Positions 1 through 10,498 of a stretch of 64,000 bases of DNA are shown here, one piece after another; positions within the stretch are counted from its first letter, which is position 1; the number at the start of each line of letters is the position of its first letter. Both the position numbers and the translations under genes were made by a program. The notes beneath the pieces were generated by a model that worked only from the letters and a program-made list of their open reading frames with translations, was not told the DNA's origin and did no database searches. Source of the stretch: Bacteriovoracaceae bacterium (lineage in GTDB: Bacteria; Bdellovibrionota; Bacteriovoracia; Bacteriovoracales; Bacteriovoracaceae); NCBI GenBank assembly GCA_019752535.1, contig JAIEMA010000013.1, positions 1-64,000 on the forward strand, given 5' to 3'.

Positions 1-81
1 CACGATACCAAAAAAGATAATCATGACGATTATGAGGAGGAAGTAGTTGCCTGTCTTTTCTAGTCCAGTATCTGTTTTCAT
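1..81 (-). CDS. ftsW: Cell-division protein FtsW/RodA family, N-terminal fragment (truncated by window edge)
   Basis: Reverse complement reads MKTDTGLEKTGNYFLLIIVMIIFFGIV (start of a first TM helix). Assignment rests mainly on position after murD in a dcw cluster. Confidence 0.5.
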   Translation of the reverse strand, partial: MKTDTGLEKTGNYFLLIIVMIIFFGIV

Positions 82-132
82 GGAAGCATCCTTGTTTCCG
101 GATACTTCCATTTTATGCGGTGTGGCCCTTAC

Positions 133-1515
133 TCACAACTGAAAGATGAGTTTTTTGAAGTAGTTTCCTTTTTCTTCAAAATCTCTGAACACATCTGTCG
201 CATCGTTTCCAGGACAAAGCAGAATGGTGTCCCCAGTTCTACTCTTCTGATAGGCCAAAAGAACTGACTCATCAAATGATCCAACCAGGAACGTTTGGGT
301 TGCCTCGCCTAAAATGCGGTTCATGCTTTCTTTGACTTCGCCCACCAAGACCAGGCAGCGAACTTTGTCATTAATCACGCCGAAATACTTATCGTATGGA
401 AAACCCTCAAGCTCTTTACCGCCAGCGATAAGAATTACTGGCTCCTTAAAAGCTTCGAGGCTGGTTTTAAGCTCATCCATCGTTTCACTTTTTGAATCGT
501 TGTAGAACTTCACACCATTCTTCTCGACCACGAATTCTAGTCTGTGCTGAATACCGGGGAAGTTTTCAATGCAGTATTGAATCGCTGCATCTGAACACTT
601 CAATGCCTTACAAGCCGTTATCGCTGAGAGAACATTCTCACGACTATTTTGTCCCACAATTCTCATATCAGTGACTTTAAACTCTGAATGGTAATGAATG
701 TTTGAGTGGATACGCTTGTCATGGAAATGCGTACCTTGAATTTCATTAATTACACCCATACTCACAAAGCTCTTTCTCGAATACCAGAAAGTCTGAGCTT
801 GGCAGTTACGAAGAATGCTATTTCCCGCCAATTTATCAAAATTAACAACCAAGAAATCATTCGGTCCGAGTTCTCTAGCAACCTTAAGAGCTGTGTCGAG
901 GAATTCACCTGGACCCTTAAATCTTCCTGGAATTACTTTTTCTTCAAGATTTGGATAAATGGCCATGACAGGCTTAAAATTATTTACAGTTTGTAATTGA
1001 AGCGGTGAAACCTCAACAACCACATAATCCATTTCATCACGATTGGGCATCATCAAGAAATTAATGAATGGCTCTTCGCTCGTTCCTCCCACAAATACAT
1101 TCTTCTTATCTACTTTGAGAGTATAAGCAATCATGTGCGCAATTGTTGTGCGTCCATAACTTCCACAGACGGCTATGATTGGCTTTTTACAGTTAGCGTA
1201 CGCAAAAGCGAAATCGCTGTAGACTTCTCTTCCTTGCTCACGTGCTACTTTTAACTGAGGAAGATTAGGGTCTACAGAGGAAGAATAAACAACAACATCA
1301 GCTTCAATAAAATCTTCTTCGCGGTGTTCACCTAAAGTCATTGTTGGATTTGGATTTATTTTCTTTAAGCGTTTGACCTGTTTATTCAAATCAAAGATGG
1401 GCTTAATATCAGTAACTTTAATTTCGCAACCGATTTGGTTGAATAAATTGATTAAGGCGAATCCTGTTTTACCAAGGCCCACGACAAGAACTTTTTTGCC
1501 TTTATACTGTTCCAT
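133..1515 (-). CDS. murD: UDP-N-acetylmuramoylalanine--D-glutamate ligase
   Basis: N-terminal Rossmann VLVVGLGKTG, Mur-ligase P-loop-like GSYGRTT, NDSKSET motif, C-terminal domain; dcw context. Confidence 0.93.
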   Translation of the reverse strand: MEQYKGKKVLVVGLGKTGFALINLFNQIGCEIKVTDIKPIFDLNKQVKRLKKINPNPTMTLGEHREEDFIEADVVVYSSSVDPNLPQLKVAREQGREVYSDFAFAYANCKKPIIAVCGSYGRTTIAHMIAYTLKVDKKNVFVGGTSEEPFINFLMMPNRDEMDYVVVEVSPLQLQTVNNFKPVMAIYPNLEEKVIPGRFKGPGEFLDTALKVARELGPNDFLVVNFDKLAGNSILRNCQAQTFWYSRKSFVSMGVINEIQGTHFHDKRIHSNIHYHSEFKVTDMRIVGQNSRENVLSAITACKALKCSDAAIQYCIENFPGIQHRLEFVVEKNGVKFYNDSKSETMDELKTSLEAFKEPVILIAGGKELEGFPYDKYFGVINDKVRCLVLVGEVKESMNRILGEATQTFLVGSFDESVLLAYQKSRTGDTILLCPGNDATDVFRDFEEKGNYFKKLIFQL

Positions 1516-1525
1516 AAATATCCTC

Positions 1526-2602
1526 TTAACGTAGTTTTAAAGATGCGAGCGCAAGGATTGCAAGCACGAGACTTATAATCCAAAAACGAACGATAACTTT
1601 AGTTTCGGGCCAACCAGCCAATTCAAAATGGTGGTGGATCGGGGCCATTCGGAAGATCCGTTTTTTTCTTGTTTTATAAGATGCGACCTGAAGAATTACT
1701 GAGACGGCTTCTATTACAAAAATGCCGCCAACAATCACAAATAAAAATTCATTCTTTGTTAAAACGGCCATCGTTCCAAGCACACCACCAAGAGAAAGTG
1801 AGCCCACATCGCCCATAAAAATTTCTGCAGGGTATGAATTATACCAAAGAAAGCCTGCACCGGCGCCAACGAGCGCACCGACTAGGACTAGGTTCTCACC
1901 AACATCAGGAACGTATGGAATGAGAAGGTACTGTGAAAACTCACTGTGGCCAGCCACATAAGCCAAAAGACCCAGAGTAGAAGCAGAAATGATAACTGGG
2001 CCAATAGCAAGTCCATCCAGTCCGTCAGTTAAATTCACAGCATTACTTGTTCCGACGATCACTAGTGCTGCGAAGGGTACGTACCACCAACCCAGATCAA
2101 TAACGGCGCCCTTAATGAAAGGGAGATACAAGTTTGAATCAGTCACATTCCACTTAATCATCACGTAAGCAGCAATTCCAGCTGTCGCAAATTGCCAGAC
2201 AAGTTTCTGTTTGGCAGAAACACCCTTTGAGTTTTTTAGCAAGACCTTGAGGTAATCATCCAACCAACCAAGAAAGAAATAGCTCATCATCACGAAGAGA
2301 CTGATGAGAAACGGAAAGCTTACAAAATTGCCACAAACCAAACAGGCGACGACAGTTGAGCCAATAATAAAAACGCCACCAAATGTAGGAGTGCCTTTTT
2401 TCTTTTTGTGTGACTCAGGTCCATCTTCACGAATACTTTGACCAAATTGACGTAACTTCATGAGCGCAATAAATCGCTTGCCCCAAAAAATAGAAACGAT
2501 AATTCCGACCAGAAATGCAATAAATGAACGAACCGTAATATAACGGAATAAATTCAAAATATGATGATTCTGACTCAGCGGATAAAGCCAGTGAAAAAGC
2601 AT
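1526..2602 (-). CDS. mraY: Phospho-N-acetylmuramoyl-pentapeptide transferase
   Basis: KKGTPTFGG, GWLDDYLK, NAVNLTDGLDGLA, GDVGSLSLGG and APIHHHFE motifs. Confidence 0.97.
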   Translation of the reverse strand: MLFHWLYPLSQNHHILNLFRYITVRSFIAFLVGIIVSIFWGKRFIALMKLRQFGQSIREDGPESHKKKKGTPTFGGVFIIGSTVVACLVCGNFVSFPFLISLFVMMSYFFLGWLDDYLKVLLKNSKGVSAKQKLVWQFATAGIAAYVMIKWNVTDSNLYLPFIKGAVIDLGWWYVPFAALVIVGTSNAVNLTDGLDGLAIGPVIISASTLGLLAYVAGHSEFSQYLLIPYVPDVGENLVLVGALVGAGAGFLWYNSYPAEIFMGDVGSLSLGGVLGTMAVLTKNEFLFVIVGGIFVIEAVSVILQVASYKTRKKRIFRMAPIHHHFELAGWPETKVIVRFWIISLVLAILALASLKLR

Positions 2603-2627
2603 GGTTAGACCTTGAAAGAGGGTAACC

Positions 2628-4016
2628 CTAAGTTATACCGAGAAGAGACTCTAATTGTAAAGAGCGACTACCCTTTATGAAGAGATAACTTTTTCCATGC
2701 GTGAGGTGATTCCACTCATCACCTTTAAATTTAGTGACTTCGGGGTAACAGGTTCCAGAACCTCGCCCCGCGAGATAATCAGATGCGTAGCGTCCTATAA
2801 AAACGCAATGCGCATGAGGCCACTGTTTAAGAAATTCTCCCACTTCTTTGTGATAGCGAGAAGCATTTGTGCCCAATTCATTCATATCACCAAGAACTAG
2901 CAATGAATCCGTCTCCGAAACTTTATGAGCTTGGAGCCACTCAAAGAAACCACTCACAGCTACTTTCATTGAGCTTGGATTTGCATTATATGCATCCAAG
3001 TAGATTTTCTTTCCATGGAAATCTTTCCACTCAGATCTATTGGGTGTTGGCCTAAAGAGGCTTGCGGCAGCCGTTAAAACACCGCGCTTATCGGGAAACA
3101 GACTGACTGCAATGGCCCACGCTGTCGCCATGTTCGTAAGATTATGGCTTCCTGTTAAAAATTTATTTCTTAAAATCTCATGTCCCAATACTCCATTAAT
3201 CTCAACCTCACCTTCGCTTGCAAGATAAGTCAAATCTGCCTTGGCCTTAGAGGAAAATGTTATCGTTCCATTTCTCTTGGGGAGCTTACTAAGAAAGACA
3301 TCATCCATATTTTGAAAAAACATACCTTGTGGATCCATTCCGTAATAGAGATATCCCTCTTCTTTAAAGACATTTTCTTCGGTTTCAAAAAATTCAAGAT
3401 GAGTGGCACCGATATTTGTCACCAACCCACAATCAGGATGTGAAAGATCACACAAAACTTTAATTTCACCTGGATGATTACTTCCAAGCTCAAGAACACA
3501 AACTTTTGTCTTTTCACTAATTCGAAGAAGTGTGAGTGGAACGCCGAGGTGATTATTATGATTCTTCTCAGTTGCAACGACCTCTTCTGGCATCACCGTT
3601 TTTAAAAGAAATGAAAGCATTTCTTTATGAGTTGTTTTCCCATTAGAGCCCGAGATGGCAAAGATCTTCCCCTGGTAGGATTTTTTCCATTGCTTAACAT
3701 GGGCCAGTGCGAGCTCTTGAGTAAAAGCAACCGCATCATTAACTTTTATAAAAAGAGTTGAAGGATATTTAGACTGCAGATTGATCGAAATCTTATTGTT
3801 CTCTTCACTTTCCTGGAACACAACGATGGGACATCCTTCGCTCAAAATTGAATCCAGATGATTCATCGGATTTGCTCTCTGACCAGGATAAGCAACAAAG
3901 AAAGAAGGATTTATATAAGATCGGGTATCCGCACAAATAGGGAGTTTAGTGTCAGGTATCTGCTTTGAAGCGCCCCTAAACGATGGACAACTTTCAGAAA
4001 GCTTCATATTAATCAT
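2628..4016 (-). CDS. murF: UDP-N-acetylmuramoyl-tripeptide--D-alanyl-D-alanine ligase
   Basis: GSNGKTT P-loop, NHNNHLGVPLTLL, DAYNANPSSM motif. Confidence 0.93.
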   Translation of the reverse strand: MINMKLSESCPSFRGASKQIPDTKLPICADTRSYINPSFFVAYPGQRANPMNHLDSILSEGCPIVVFQESEENNKISINLQSKYPSTLFIKVNDAVAFTQELALAHVKQWKKSYQGKIFAISGSNGKTTHKEMLSFLLKTVMPEEVVATEKNHNNHLGVPLTLLRISEKTKVCVLELGSNHPGEIKVLCDLSHPDCGLVTNIGATHLEFFETEENVFKEEGYLYYGMDPQGMFFQNMDDVFLSKLPKRNGTITFSSKAKADLTYLASEGEVEINGVLGHEILRNKFLTGSHNLTNMATAWAIAVSLFPDKRGVLTAAASLFRPTPNRSEWKDFHGKKIYLDAYNANPSSMKVAVSGFFEWLQAHKVSETDSLLVLGDMNELGTNASRYHKEVGEFLKQWPHAHCVFIGRYASDYLAGRGSGTCYPEVTKFKGDEWNHLTHGKSYLFIKGSRSLQLESLLGIT

Positions 4017-5398
4017 GATTGACCCTTTGATTTTTCAGCAAACTTTTCAACTTCCTCAATATCACTATAGGAAATCTTATTCGTTCCTAAAATAATATAA
4101 TCCTCGTGACCTTTACCCGCGAGAAGCAATATCTCACCCTCTTGGAGATCACTTAAAGATTCATGAACTGCTTGTTTTCTCTCTACAATTTTAACAAATT
4201 TAACATTTTTATTTAAACCCGCAATGATGTCATCAATGATGAGGCTCGGATCCTCTGTCCTGGGATTATCACTTGTAATAATCAATTCATCAGCAAAACG
4301 AGAAGCCACTTCACCCATTAGTGGACGTTTCGTTTTATCTCTATCACCACCACAACCAAAGAGTACTTTTAATTTATCGTTCGGAAACGACTCTTTTATG
4401 GCTTTAATGATATTTTCTAAAGCATCTGGTGTGTGGGCAAAGTCGACTATGGCTTTCCTCTTATTCCATTCTTTAATAAAGAATCTTCCTGGTGGGGGAA
4501 GTAACTCTTCAAAACGAATTAATTGATCAGAGAAACCCAACTCTTTTATGATCGCAAGAGAGCAGGCGAGATTTTCCAGATTAAATTTGGATTTAAAGAA
4601 AGGTGGAAGCCTTTTTTTAATTTCTTCTTTAATGTCATCTGCAGGAAATACATTTTTGTATTTTGAGAGTTTTTTTAGAATTTCATTTTGCTCAGAAGGC
4701 ACATATAATTTCCCGTCTTTGCCGAGATGACTCAGTATTAACTCTTTCGAGCGGAAATATTCATCCATTGTTTTATGATAATCCAGGTGATCTTGAGTGA
4801 AGCTTGTCCAGGCCGCAACTGAATAATTAATGTTAAACAACCTTTCTTGCTGAAGCGCATGAGAGCTCGCCTCCATCACAATAACGTCACATTTATTTCC
4901 ATGATCAAAAATAATTTTTCTTAGTTGTATGTATCCTGGTGTTGTTAAACCAATTTCCTCAATGGTCAAATTGTTTTTTCTAACCCCCAGAGTGCCGATT
5001 GAAATAGCCTCTATATTTAGTTGCCTCAATATTTGAAGTGCCAAGTCAGCTGTGGTTGTCTTTCCATTTGTTCCAGTGATTCCAACAAACTTAATTTTTT
5101 CATTTTTTGGAAAAAACTGATCACAAAGCATTTCTTGGAATGCCATCCAAAATTCATTACGTATAACCAAATATGGGCAATTCACTTCAAAGGTGGGTTT
5201 GTTGTTCAAAACCAGAAGTCCTGGTTGATGAATTTGAAGTTGAGTTTGTAATTTTTTTTGCGCCTCTGAATTCAAACCGAGTTGATACACGATTATTTTC
5301 TGATTTGAACTTTGCTCGATTCTCCAGTCTAGAGACAGGCATCCATCAATTAAAGTGGGCTCACCAATAAGAATATATTTCGTATAATCATTCTTCAT
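4013..5398 (-). CDS. murE: UDP-N-acetylmuramoyl-tripeptide synthetase (DNPR motif typical of meso-DAP-adding MurE)
   Basis: GITGTNGKTTTADL, TTPGY, DFAHTPDAL, SDNPRTEDP. Start taken as MKNDYTK; ORF track extends to 5443. Confidence 0.93.
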   Translation of the reverse strand: MKNDYTKYILIGEPTLIDGCLSLDWRIEQSSNQKIIVYQLGLNSEAQKKLQTQLQIHQPGLLVLNNKPTFEVNCPYLVIRNEFWMAFQEMLCDQFFPKNEKIKFVGITGTNGKTTTADLALQILRQLNIEAISIGTLGVRKNNLTIEEIGLTTPGYIQLRKIIFDHGNKCDVIVMEASSHALQQERLFNINYSVAAWTSFTQDHLDYHKTMDEYFRSKELILSHLGKDGKLYVPSEQNEILKKLSKYKNVFPADDIKEEIKKRLPPFFKSKFNLENLACSLAIIKELGFSDQLIRFEELLPPPGRFFIKEWNKRKAIVDFAHTPDALENIIKAIKESFPNDKLKVLFGCGGDRDKTKRPLMGEVASRFADELIITSDNPRTEDPSLIIDDIIAGLNKNVKFVKIVERKQAVHESLSDLQEGEILLLAGKGHEDYIILGTNKISYSDIEEVEKFAEKSKGQS

Positions 5399-7313
5399 GC
5401 GAAGGTGGGTGAAACTGAAGTCTAATTTCTTTAGCCTCTGCAATTGACTCGCCTGCGGATGGTGTTTGTTTCGTCACAATACCAAAACCCGTGAGCTCAA
5501 TTTGTAGACGTAATTTTTCGGCCAACTCTATAGCTGAAGCTTTATCCATTCCTATAAAATTAGGCATTCTTCCCGAAGCAACACTTCTTCTCGTGTTAGA
5601 GGATTGCGCCATTGTGACAGAATCCAGATTCTTCTCATTAGATTCGGGATTATAGTGAGCAAACTTTGAGAAATCTTTTTTCTTATATAAAAGATATTGC
5701 GTAATTTTTTTGAATACTGGGGCCGCGGCAACACCACCATAATAGCCATTAGCCTTTGGGTTATCGACATAAACCAAGACCACAAATCTCTTATTCACAT
5801 TGACTGGAAAACCCGCAAAGCTCGCAATATATCCGTCATAGCCACCTTTAGGAGAAACTCTCTGTGCGGTACCCGTTTTACCAGCGATTGCATAATGGGG
5901 GATTTTAGCACTTGTACCAGTTCCGTCCTCAACCGCTTTATAGAGCATTGCTGTCATTTGTTCTGAAGTCTTCTGACTGATTACCCTGTTCTCTGGAACT
6001 ATCTGACTCTCTTCAGACTTAATAAATGTTGGATTAATTAAATATCCTCCATTTGCAAAAGCCGCATAAGCTCTTAGCATCTGAATCCCAGTCGTTGCTA
6101 CTCCGTGGCCAAAACTTATATTGGATAATCTTAACGGCTTAACCTCTTTAGCATTGGTCATAATGCCTTTTGATTCTCCAGCGTATTCAATTCCAGTTTT
6201 CTCTCCCACACCCAATTTTTGTAATGTGGATTGAAGCTTGGGAAACTTCATATCAAATGCGATCTTTGTGGTGCCTACATTTGACGAATACTTTAAAATT
6301 TCACTTACGGTAAGCCATTCAAACTTATGCTTGTGATCATTCTCAGCCTCACTAATTGTGTGGTTTTGCACTCGCATTTTTCCAAATTCACAAAAATATT
6401 TCTTATTAGGTGTAGCAACATTATTTTCAATAGCTGCTGCGATAGTGAGAGATTTGAAAATTGAGCCAGGCTCGAAGGGATCAGTGACAAATGCCAGTTT
6501 TCTATTTTCCACTGGTGATTGTTGAATTTCGTTGGGATCAAATGAGGGCCAATTCGCCATCGCAAGGATTTCTCCCGTTTCGACATCCATAACTCCAGCA
6601 CCGCCACGCAAAGCCTTGTGATGAAGGACTGCTTCTTTTAAGTATCTCTCTGTTACTGCTTGAAGCTCTTTATCAACAGAAAGCACGATGTCTTGAGCTG
6701 GGGCCGCAGTTGTTTCAATTTGCTCATATTTAACAGGTCTGCCTTTCGCGTCACGATGATATCTTACTAACTGAGCTTCACCCCTAAGCTCTTTGTTTTT
6801 TATTCTTTCAATTCCTGCCATACCGACATTATCAATACCGGTGAATCCTAGAATTTGTGAGGAGAGCTCATGATTCGGATAGACACGAGTGCTATGCTCT
6901 TCAAGGTGTATGACATCAAGTTTTTTAATTTTTTTCACTTGAACATCATCGAGCCTTACTCTTCTTGCAAGCCAAGTGTATTTGCTTCTATTTTTTACTT
7001 TTGACCAGAGACTTGTATAGCTCAATTCAGGAACAATTTTAGAGAGTTCTTTAATTTGATTTTGAAAGCCTGGCCCTTTCTTTTTTGGAAAAGTATAGAG
7101 ATTCCATGTTTGAACATTAATCGCCAAAGGATTGCCGTCTCTATCAGTGATGCTTCCTCGATTAGGATATTCACGAGTCTCCCTCATGAATTGACTTCTT
7201 GCATAGGCAAGCAATCTGTCTTTTTGAACTACCTGAACATAAAATGCTTTAGTGGCAACTAAGCCAAAGAGTATGAGGAATACAAAAAAAGTTGATTGAA
7301 TTCTAATTTTCAC
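5388..7313 (-). CDS. ftsI: Peptidoglycan transpeptidase FtsI/PBP3 with C-terminal PASTA domain
   Basis: N-terminal TM, dimer domain, SxxK (SIFK), SSN, KTGT motifs, PASTA-like MPNFIGMDKASAIELAEKL tail. Confidence 0.93.
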   Translation of the reverse strand: MKIRIQSTFFVFLILFGLVATKAFYVQVVQKDRLLAYARSQFMRETREYPNRGSITDRDGNPLAINVQTWNLYTFPKKKGPGFQNQIKELSKIVPELSYTSLWSKVKNRSKYTWLARRVRLDDVQVKKIKKLDVIHLEEHSTRVYPNHELSSQILGFTGIDNVGMAGIERIKNKELRGEAQLVRYHRDAKGRPVKYEQIETTAAPAQDIVLSVDKELQAVTERYLKEAVLHHKALRGGAGVMDVETGEILAMANWPSFDPNEIQQSPVENRKLAFVTDPFEPGSIFKSLTIAAAIENNVATPNKKYFCEFGKMRVQNHTISEAENDHKHKFEWLTVSEILKYSSNVGTTKIAFDMKFPKLQSTLQKLGVGEKTGIEYAGESKGIMTNAKEVKPLRLSNISFGHGVATTGIQMLRAYAAFANGGYLINPTFIKSEESQIVPENRVISQKTSEQMTAMLYKAVEDGTGTSAKIPHYAIAGKTGTAQRVSPKGGYDGYIASFAGFPVNVNKRFVVLVYVDNPKANGYYGGVAAAPVFKKITQYLLYKKKDFSKFAHYNPESNEKNLDSVTMAQSSNTRRSVASGRMPNFIGMDKASAIELAEKLRLQIELTGFGIVTKQTPSAGESIAEAKEIRLQFHPPSHEE

Positions 7314-7343
7314 AGGCCCCCTATACTAAGCACATCCATATGC

Positions 7344-7658
7344 TTAGGGAATAAGGATGATTTGCTCAGGGCCTGGTTCTTTCAGATTAAACTTCTCCGC
7401 ATATTCACGAAGTCGTTGCACTGAGAGCATCCGTGCCCTTTGCGCTTTAATTTCCTTGTTTTCAACAATCGCTTTATCCATGGCGTTTGCTAATCCGTCT
7501 AGCTGGTAAGCCTGCTCGATTGACTTCATCCTGATAGTCACGAACAAGACGGCCATACAAGAAAATGTTAATGTAAATGGTAATACGCGTGGCTGAATTA
7601 AAGTCTGTAATACTTTATTATCTTTCCACCCAAGGTTTTTTTTGTTTCTTAAAGCCAT
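7344..7658 (-). CDS. Small single-TM FtsL-like division protein
   Basis: 104 aa, one TM segment followed by a coiled-coil-like region, located between rsmH and ftsI where ftsL normally sits. Confidence 0.55.
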   Translation of the reverse strand: MALRNKKNLGWKDNKVLQTLIQPRVLPFTLTFSCMAVLFVTIRMKSIEQAYQLDGLANAMDKAIVENKEIKAQRARMLSVQRLREYAEKFNLKEPGPEQIILIP

Positions 7659-8601
7659 CTAACCCTCCATGGTTTTCCATCCGTCGCAGAACCCTAAGCT
7701 TGGCACTCCTTGCCCTCGGGTTAATATCCACTTCGCGCTCGGTAGGAACAATAGGCTTCTTAGTTAATATCATAACGCGGTTCTGTTCATTCGCCACTAT
7801 TTCTTTATATGTATGCTTAACAATTCTATCTTCAAGAGAATGGAAACTAATAATCGCTCCAGTTCCACCATCCGCCAAAAGTTTAGGTAAAGCAGAAAGC
7901 ATTCTCTCCAATGATCCAAGCTCGTCGTTAACCGCAATTCTTAGGGCCTGAAAAGTTCTCGTCGCTGGGTGAGCACCCTTGTGTCTTTGCCCCGATGGAT
8001 AAGATAAAAAACAGATCTCTTCTAATTCGCCCGTTGTGCTCAACTTTTTAGTTTTTCTAAATTCACAAACGCGAGCAGCGATTCTTCTTGAAAGCCTCTC
8101 TTCACCAAACTTGAAAATCAAATTCGCCAAATCTTCCTCTGGGAGCGTGTTTAGAATATCCGCCGCCGTTTCCACGGAAGCATTAGTAGAATCCATTCGC
8201 ATGTCGAGAGGGGCGTCAGATCTGAAAGAGAAACCTCGCTCGGAGGCATCAAATTGGTGGGAAGAGACGCCAAGATCAGCAAGAATTCCGTTGAATTTTC
8301 CGGGATTATTGAGGTTAAACCAACTTTCCAGTTGATCGAAGTTAGCATGCACTAACATGGCACGATCACTCCAACCGTTTTTCTCAAGCAGCAATTTTCC
8401 GTTATTAATAGCTTCTATGTCTTGATCAAACGCGATGAGCTTTGCATTTGGAAATCGGCGAAGAATTTCAGAACTATGACCTCCGCCACCGAAAGTCAGG
8501 TCAGCAAACAGGGGGACCTCGATCCCCCCTGCCCCTACAGCAAGTGCATTGAGGCACTCCTCAAGCAATACTGAGACATGAGGCAGATAGGTTTCGCTCA
8601 C
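7618..8601 (-). CDS. rsmH: 16S rRNA (cytosine(1402)-N(4))-methyltransferase
   Basis: HVSVLLEECL, DLTFGGGGHSSEIL, ADLGVSSHQFD, GFSFRSDAPLDMRMD, HPATRTFQALRIAVN, SFHSLEDRIVK. Confidence 0.97.
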   Translation of the reverse strand: MSETYLPHVSVLLEECLNALAVGAGGIEVPLFADLTFGGGGHSSEILRRFPNAKLIAFDQDIEAINNGKLLLEKNGWSDRAMLVHANFDQLESWFNLNNPGKFNGILADLGVSSHQFDASERGFSFRSDAPLDMRMDSTNASVETAADILNTLPEEDLANLIFKFGEERLSRRIAARVCEFRKTKKLSTTGELEEICFLSYPSGQRHKGAHPATRTFQALRIAVNDELGSLERMLSALPKLLADGGTGAIISFHSLEDRIVKHTYKEIVANEQNRVMILTKKPIVPTEREVDINPRARSAKLRVLRRMENHGGLDGFKKQKKPWVER

Positions 8602-9440
8602 TTTAATACTACTTCCAAAATTTTCTTGTGACGATCAGTGAGTTTTGAAGGATCAGTTATGACGGCATATTTGTTTTCAGGCACAAAACTGATTGGTTTT
8701 TTAACAAGACTTGGGATGAGCTTCGTTACAACTTTTTGAGCGCTCACATAGTTATCTTTCATGATGCTCATAATCTCAGAAACTTCACAATGCTCATCTT
8801 TCCAACAATCATAATCTGTAACCATGGCGATTGTGGCATAAGCGATTCCCGCCTCTTTGGCCAAATAAGCCTCAGGGACATTTGTCATTCCGATAATAGA
8901 GGCGCCGAATGATCTGTAAATCTGAGATTCAGCTCTTGATGAAAACTGTGGGCCCTCAATGCAAACATAACTTCCACCAAGATGCGTTTTAACTCGTGCC
9001 TCTGAGCAAATTTCATAAATGCGAGACTGAAGAGATTTCTCGATTGGGTATGCCGTAGACACATGCCCGACCATTCCCTCATCAAAAAATGTTCTCTTTC
9101 TTAAGCCCTTAGTCCAATCAATAAATTGATCAGGAAGCACAAAGTCTCTTGGAGCATATTGCTCTTGAAGTGAGCCAACAGCAGAAATGCTAACAATCGT
9201 ATCAACGCCAAGAGATTTTAAAGCATAAATATTGGCGCGATAATTAACCTCAGAAGGTGAAGTATGATGACCGATGCCATGTCTTGGAAGAAAGTAGAAA
9301 GAAGCTCCCTCGACTTCCATTTCCATAACTGCGGCGCTCGGATGACCAAAAGGTGTTTCCACATCTTTTTGGGCATTAAGCTTAATTCCATCAAGCTTAT
9401 AAATCCCACTTCCGCCTATGACTGCTAATTTCTTATTCAT
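8598..9440 (-). CDS. mtnP: 5'-methylthioadenosine phosphorylase / purine nucleoside phosphorylase family
   Basis: AVIGGSGIY, FLPRHGIGH, PSEVNYRANIYALKSLGV, YVCIEGPQFSSRAES, IGMTNVPEAYLAKEAGI. Confidence 0.9.
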   Translation of the reverse strand: MNKKLAVIGGSGIYKLDGIKLNAQKDVETPFGHPSAAVMEMEVEGASFYFLPRHGIGHHTSPSEVNYRANIYALKSLGVDTIVSISAVGSLQEQYAPRDFVLPDQFIDWTKGLRKRTFFDEGMVGHVSTAYPIEKSLQSRIYEICSEARVKTHLGGSYVCIEGPQFSSRAESQIYRSFGASIIGMTNVPEAYLAKEAGIAYATIAMVTDYDCWKDEHCEVSEIMSIMKDNYVSAQKVVTKLIPSLVKKPISFVPENKYAVITDPSKLTDRHKKILEVVLK

Positions 9441-9889
9441 TATCTAGCCGCTGCTCCAGAAGAGAGATCAATCGTTTTGCCCATGGATTTAGACATGCGA
9501 CCATAGATATTTGATGATTCCTCGCGCTCTGCCTCTTCTTTGCACTGAATGCAAAGATCTGCAGTTGGTCGTGCCAAGAGTCTTTCAAACTTAATCATTC
9601 CATCACACTCAGTGCACTCACCATATTCATTTGCATCAATCTTCTTTAGGGCTTTCTCAATTTTCTTTATGTAAAAGAGCTCACGATTTTTAAAACGTAA
9701 CATCTGTGAACCTTCATAGTCGGCTACAGCAGCATCAACTTCATCACTTACATCAACATTTGTAGTTAACCCTAACTCTTCGGCATTTACCGAAGCGCTT
9801 TGAATTAAAGTCTGTCTCTCTTCTAAGAGCTTCTCCTTTAATTGATCGAGTTGTTTCTTCGTTAACGGTTTGTTCTTAACGGGTGCCAT
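9440..9889 (-). CDS. DksA/TraR-family C4 zinc-finger transcriptional regulator
   Basis: CTECDG...CIQCKEEAE zinc finger after an N-terminal coiled coil. Confidence 0.85.
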   Translation of the reverse strand: MAPVKNKPLTKKQLDQLKEKLLEERQTLIQSASVNAEELGLTTNVDVSDEVDAAVADYEGSQMLRFKNRELFYIKKIEKALKKIDANEYGECTECDGMIKFERLLARPTADLCIQCKEEAEREESSNIYGRMSKSMGKTIDLSSGAAAR

Positions 9890-9906
9890 TGGGCCACTCC
9901 TTTTTG

Positions 9907-10497
9907 TTATTCGAGTCCGCCCTTAATATTGAGCAGAACCATTTTGCTAATTGTTTTTAAAGTTTCAAAAACGCCCTCACCTTTGAATGCCACAGACTCA
10001 AACTCAGGAAGATGACGTTTGTTTAATTGTTTTGATAAATCACTAACTGGAACAATGTTTGGCAAATCTCTCTTATTCCATTGCATAACCATAGGCACTC
10101 GACCAGCATCGTAGCCTTGGTCGGAAAGATTTTTTTCTAAGCTTTGCAGAGACTCAAGATTAGCCTCCATTCTTTCAACCTGAGAGTCGGCAACAAAAAC
10201 AAGTCCATCAACACCTCTAAGAATGAGCTTTCTGCTCGCTTCGTAGAAGACTTGACCAGGAACTGTGTAAAGATGAAATCTCGTTTTGAAGCCACGAATC
10301 TCTCCAAGGTCTAAAGGAAGAAAATCAAAGAAAAGAGTTCTCTCATTTTCAGTATTTAATGAAACCATCTGACCTTTATTGCCAGCCGCTGTTTTCTGAT
10401 AAATCCACTGAATGTTTGTCGTTTTTCCACCTAGGCCCGGGCCATAGTAAACAATCTTACAGTTAATTTCCTTAGTATGATAATTTACAAAAGACAT
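9907..10497 (-). CDS. mglA: MglA-type small Ras-like GTPase
   Basis: [21 protein letters not shown]-loop, [38 protein letters not shown]. Start taken as [10 protein letters not shown]. Confidence 0.9.
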   Translation of the reverse strand: MSFVNYHTKEINCKIVYYGPGLGGKTTNIQWIYQKTAAGNKGQMVSLNTENERTLFFDFLPLDLGEIRGFKTRFHLYTVPGQVFYEASRKLILRGVDGLVFVADSQVERMEANLESLQSLEKNLSDQGYDAGRVPMVMQWNKRDLPNIVPVSDLSKQLNKRHLPEFESVAFKGEGVFETLKTISKMVLLNIKGGLE

Positions 10498-10498
10498 C

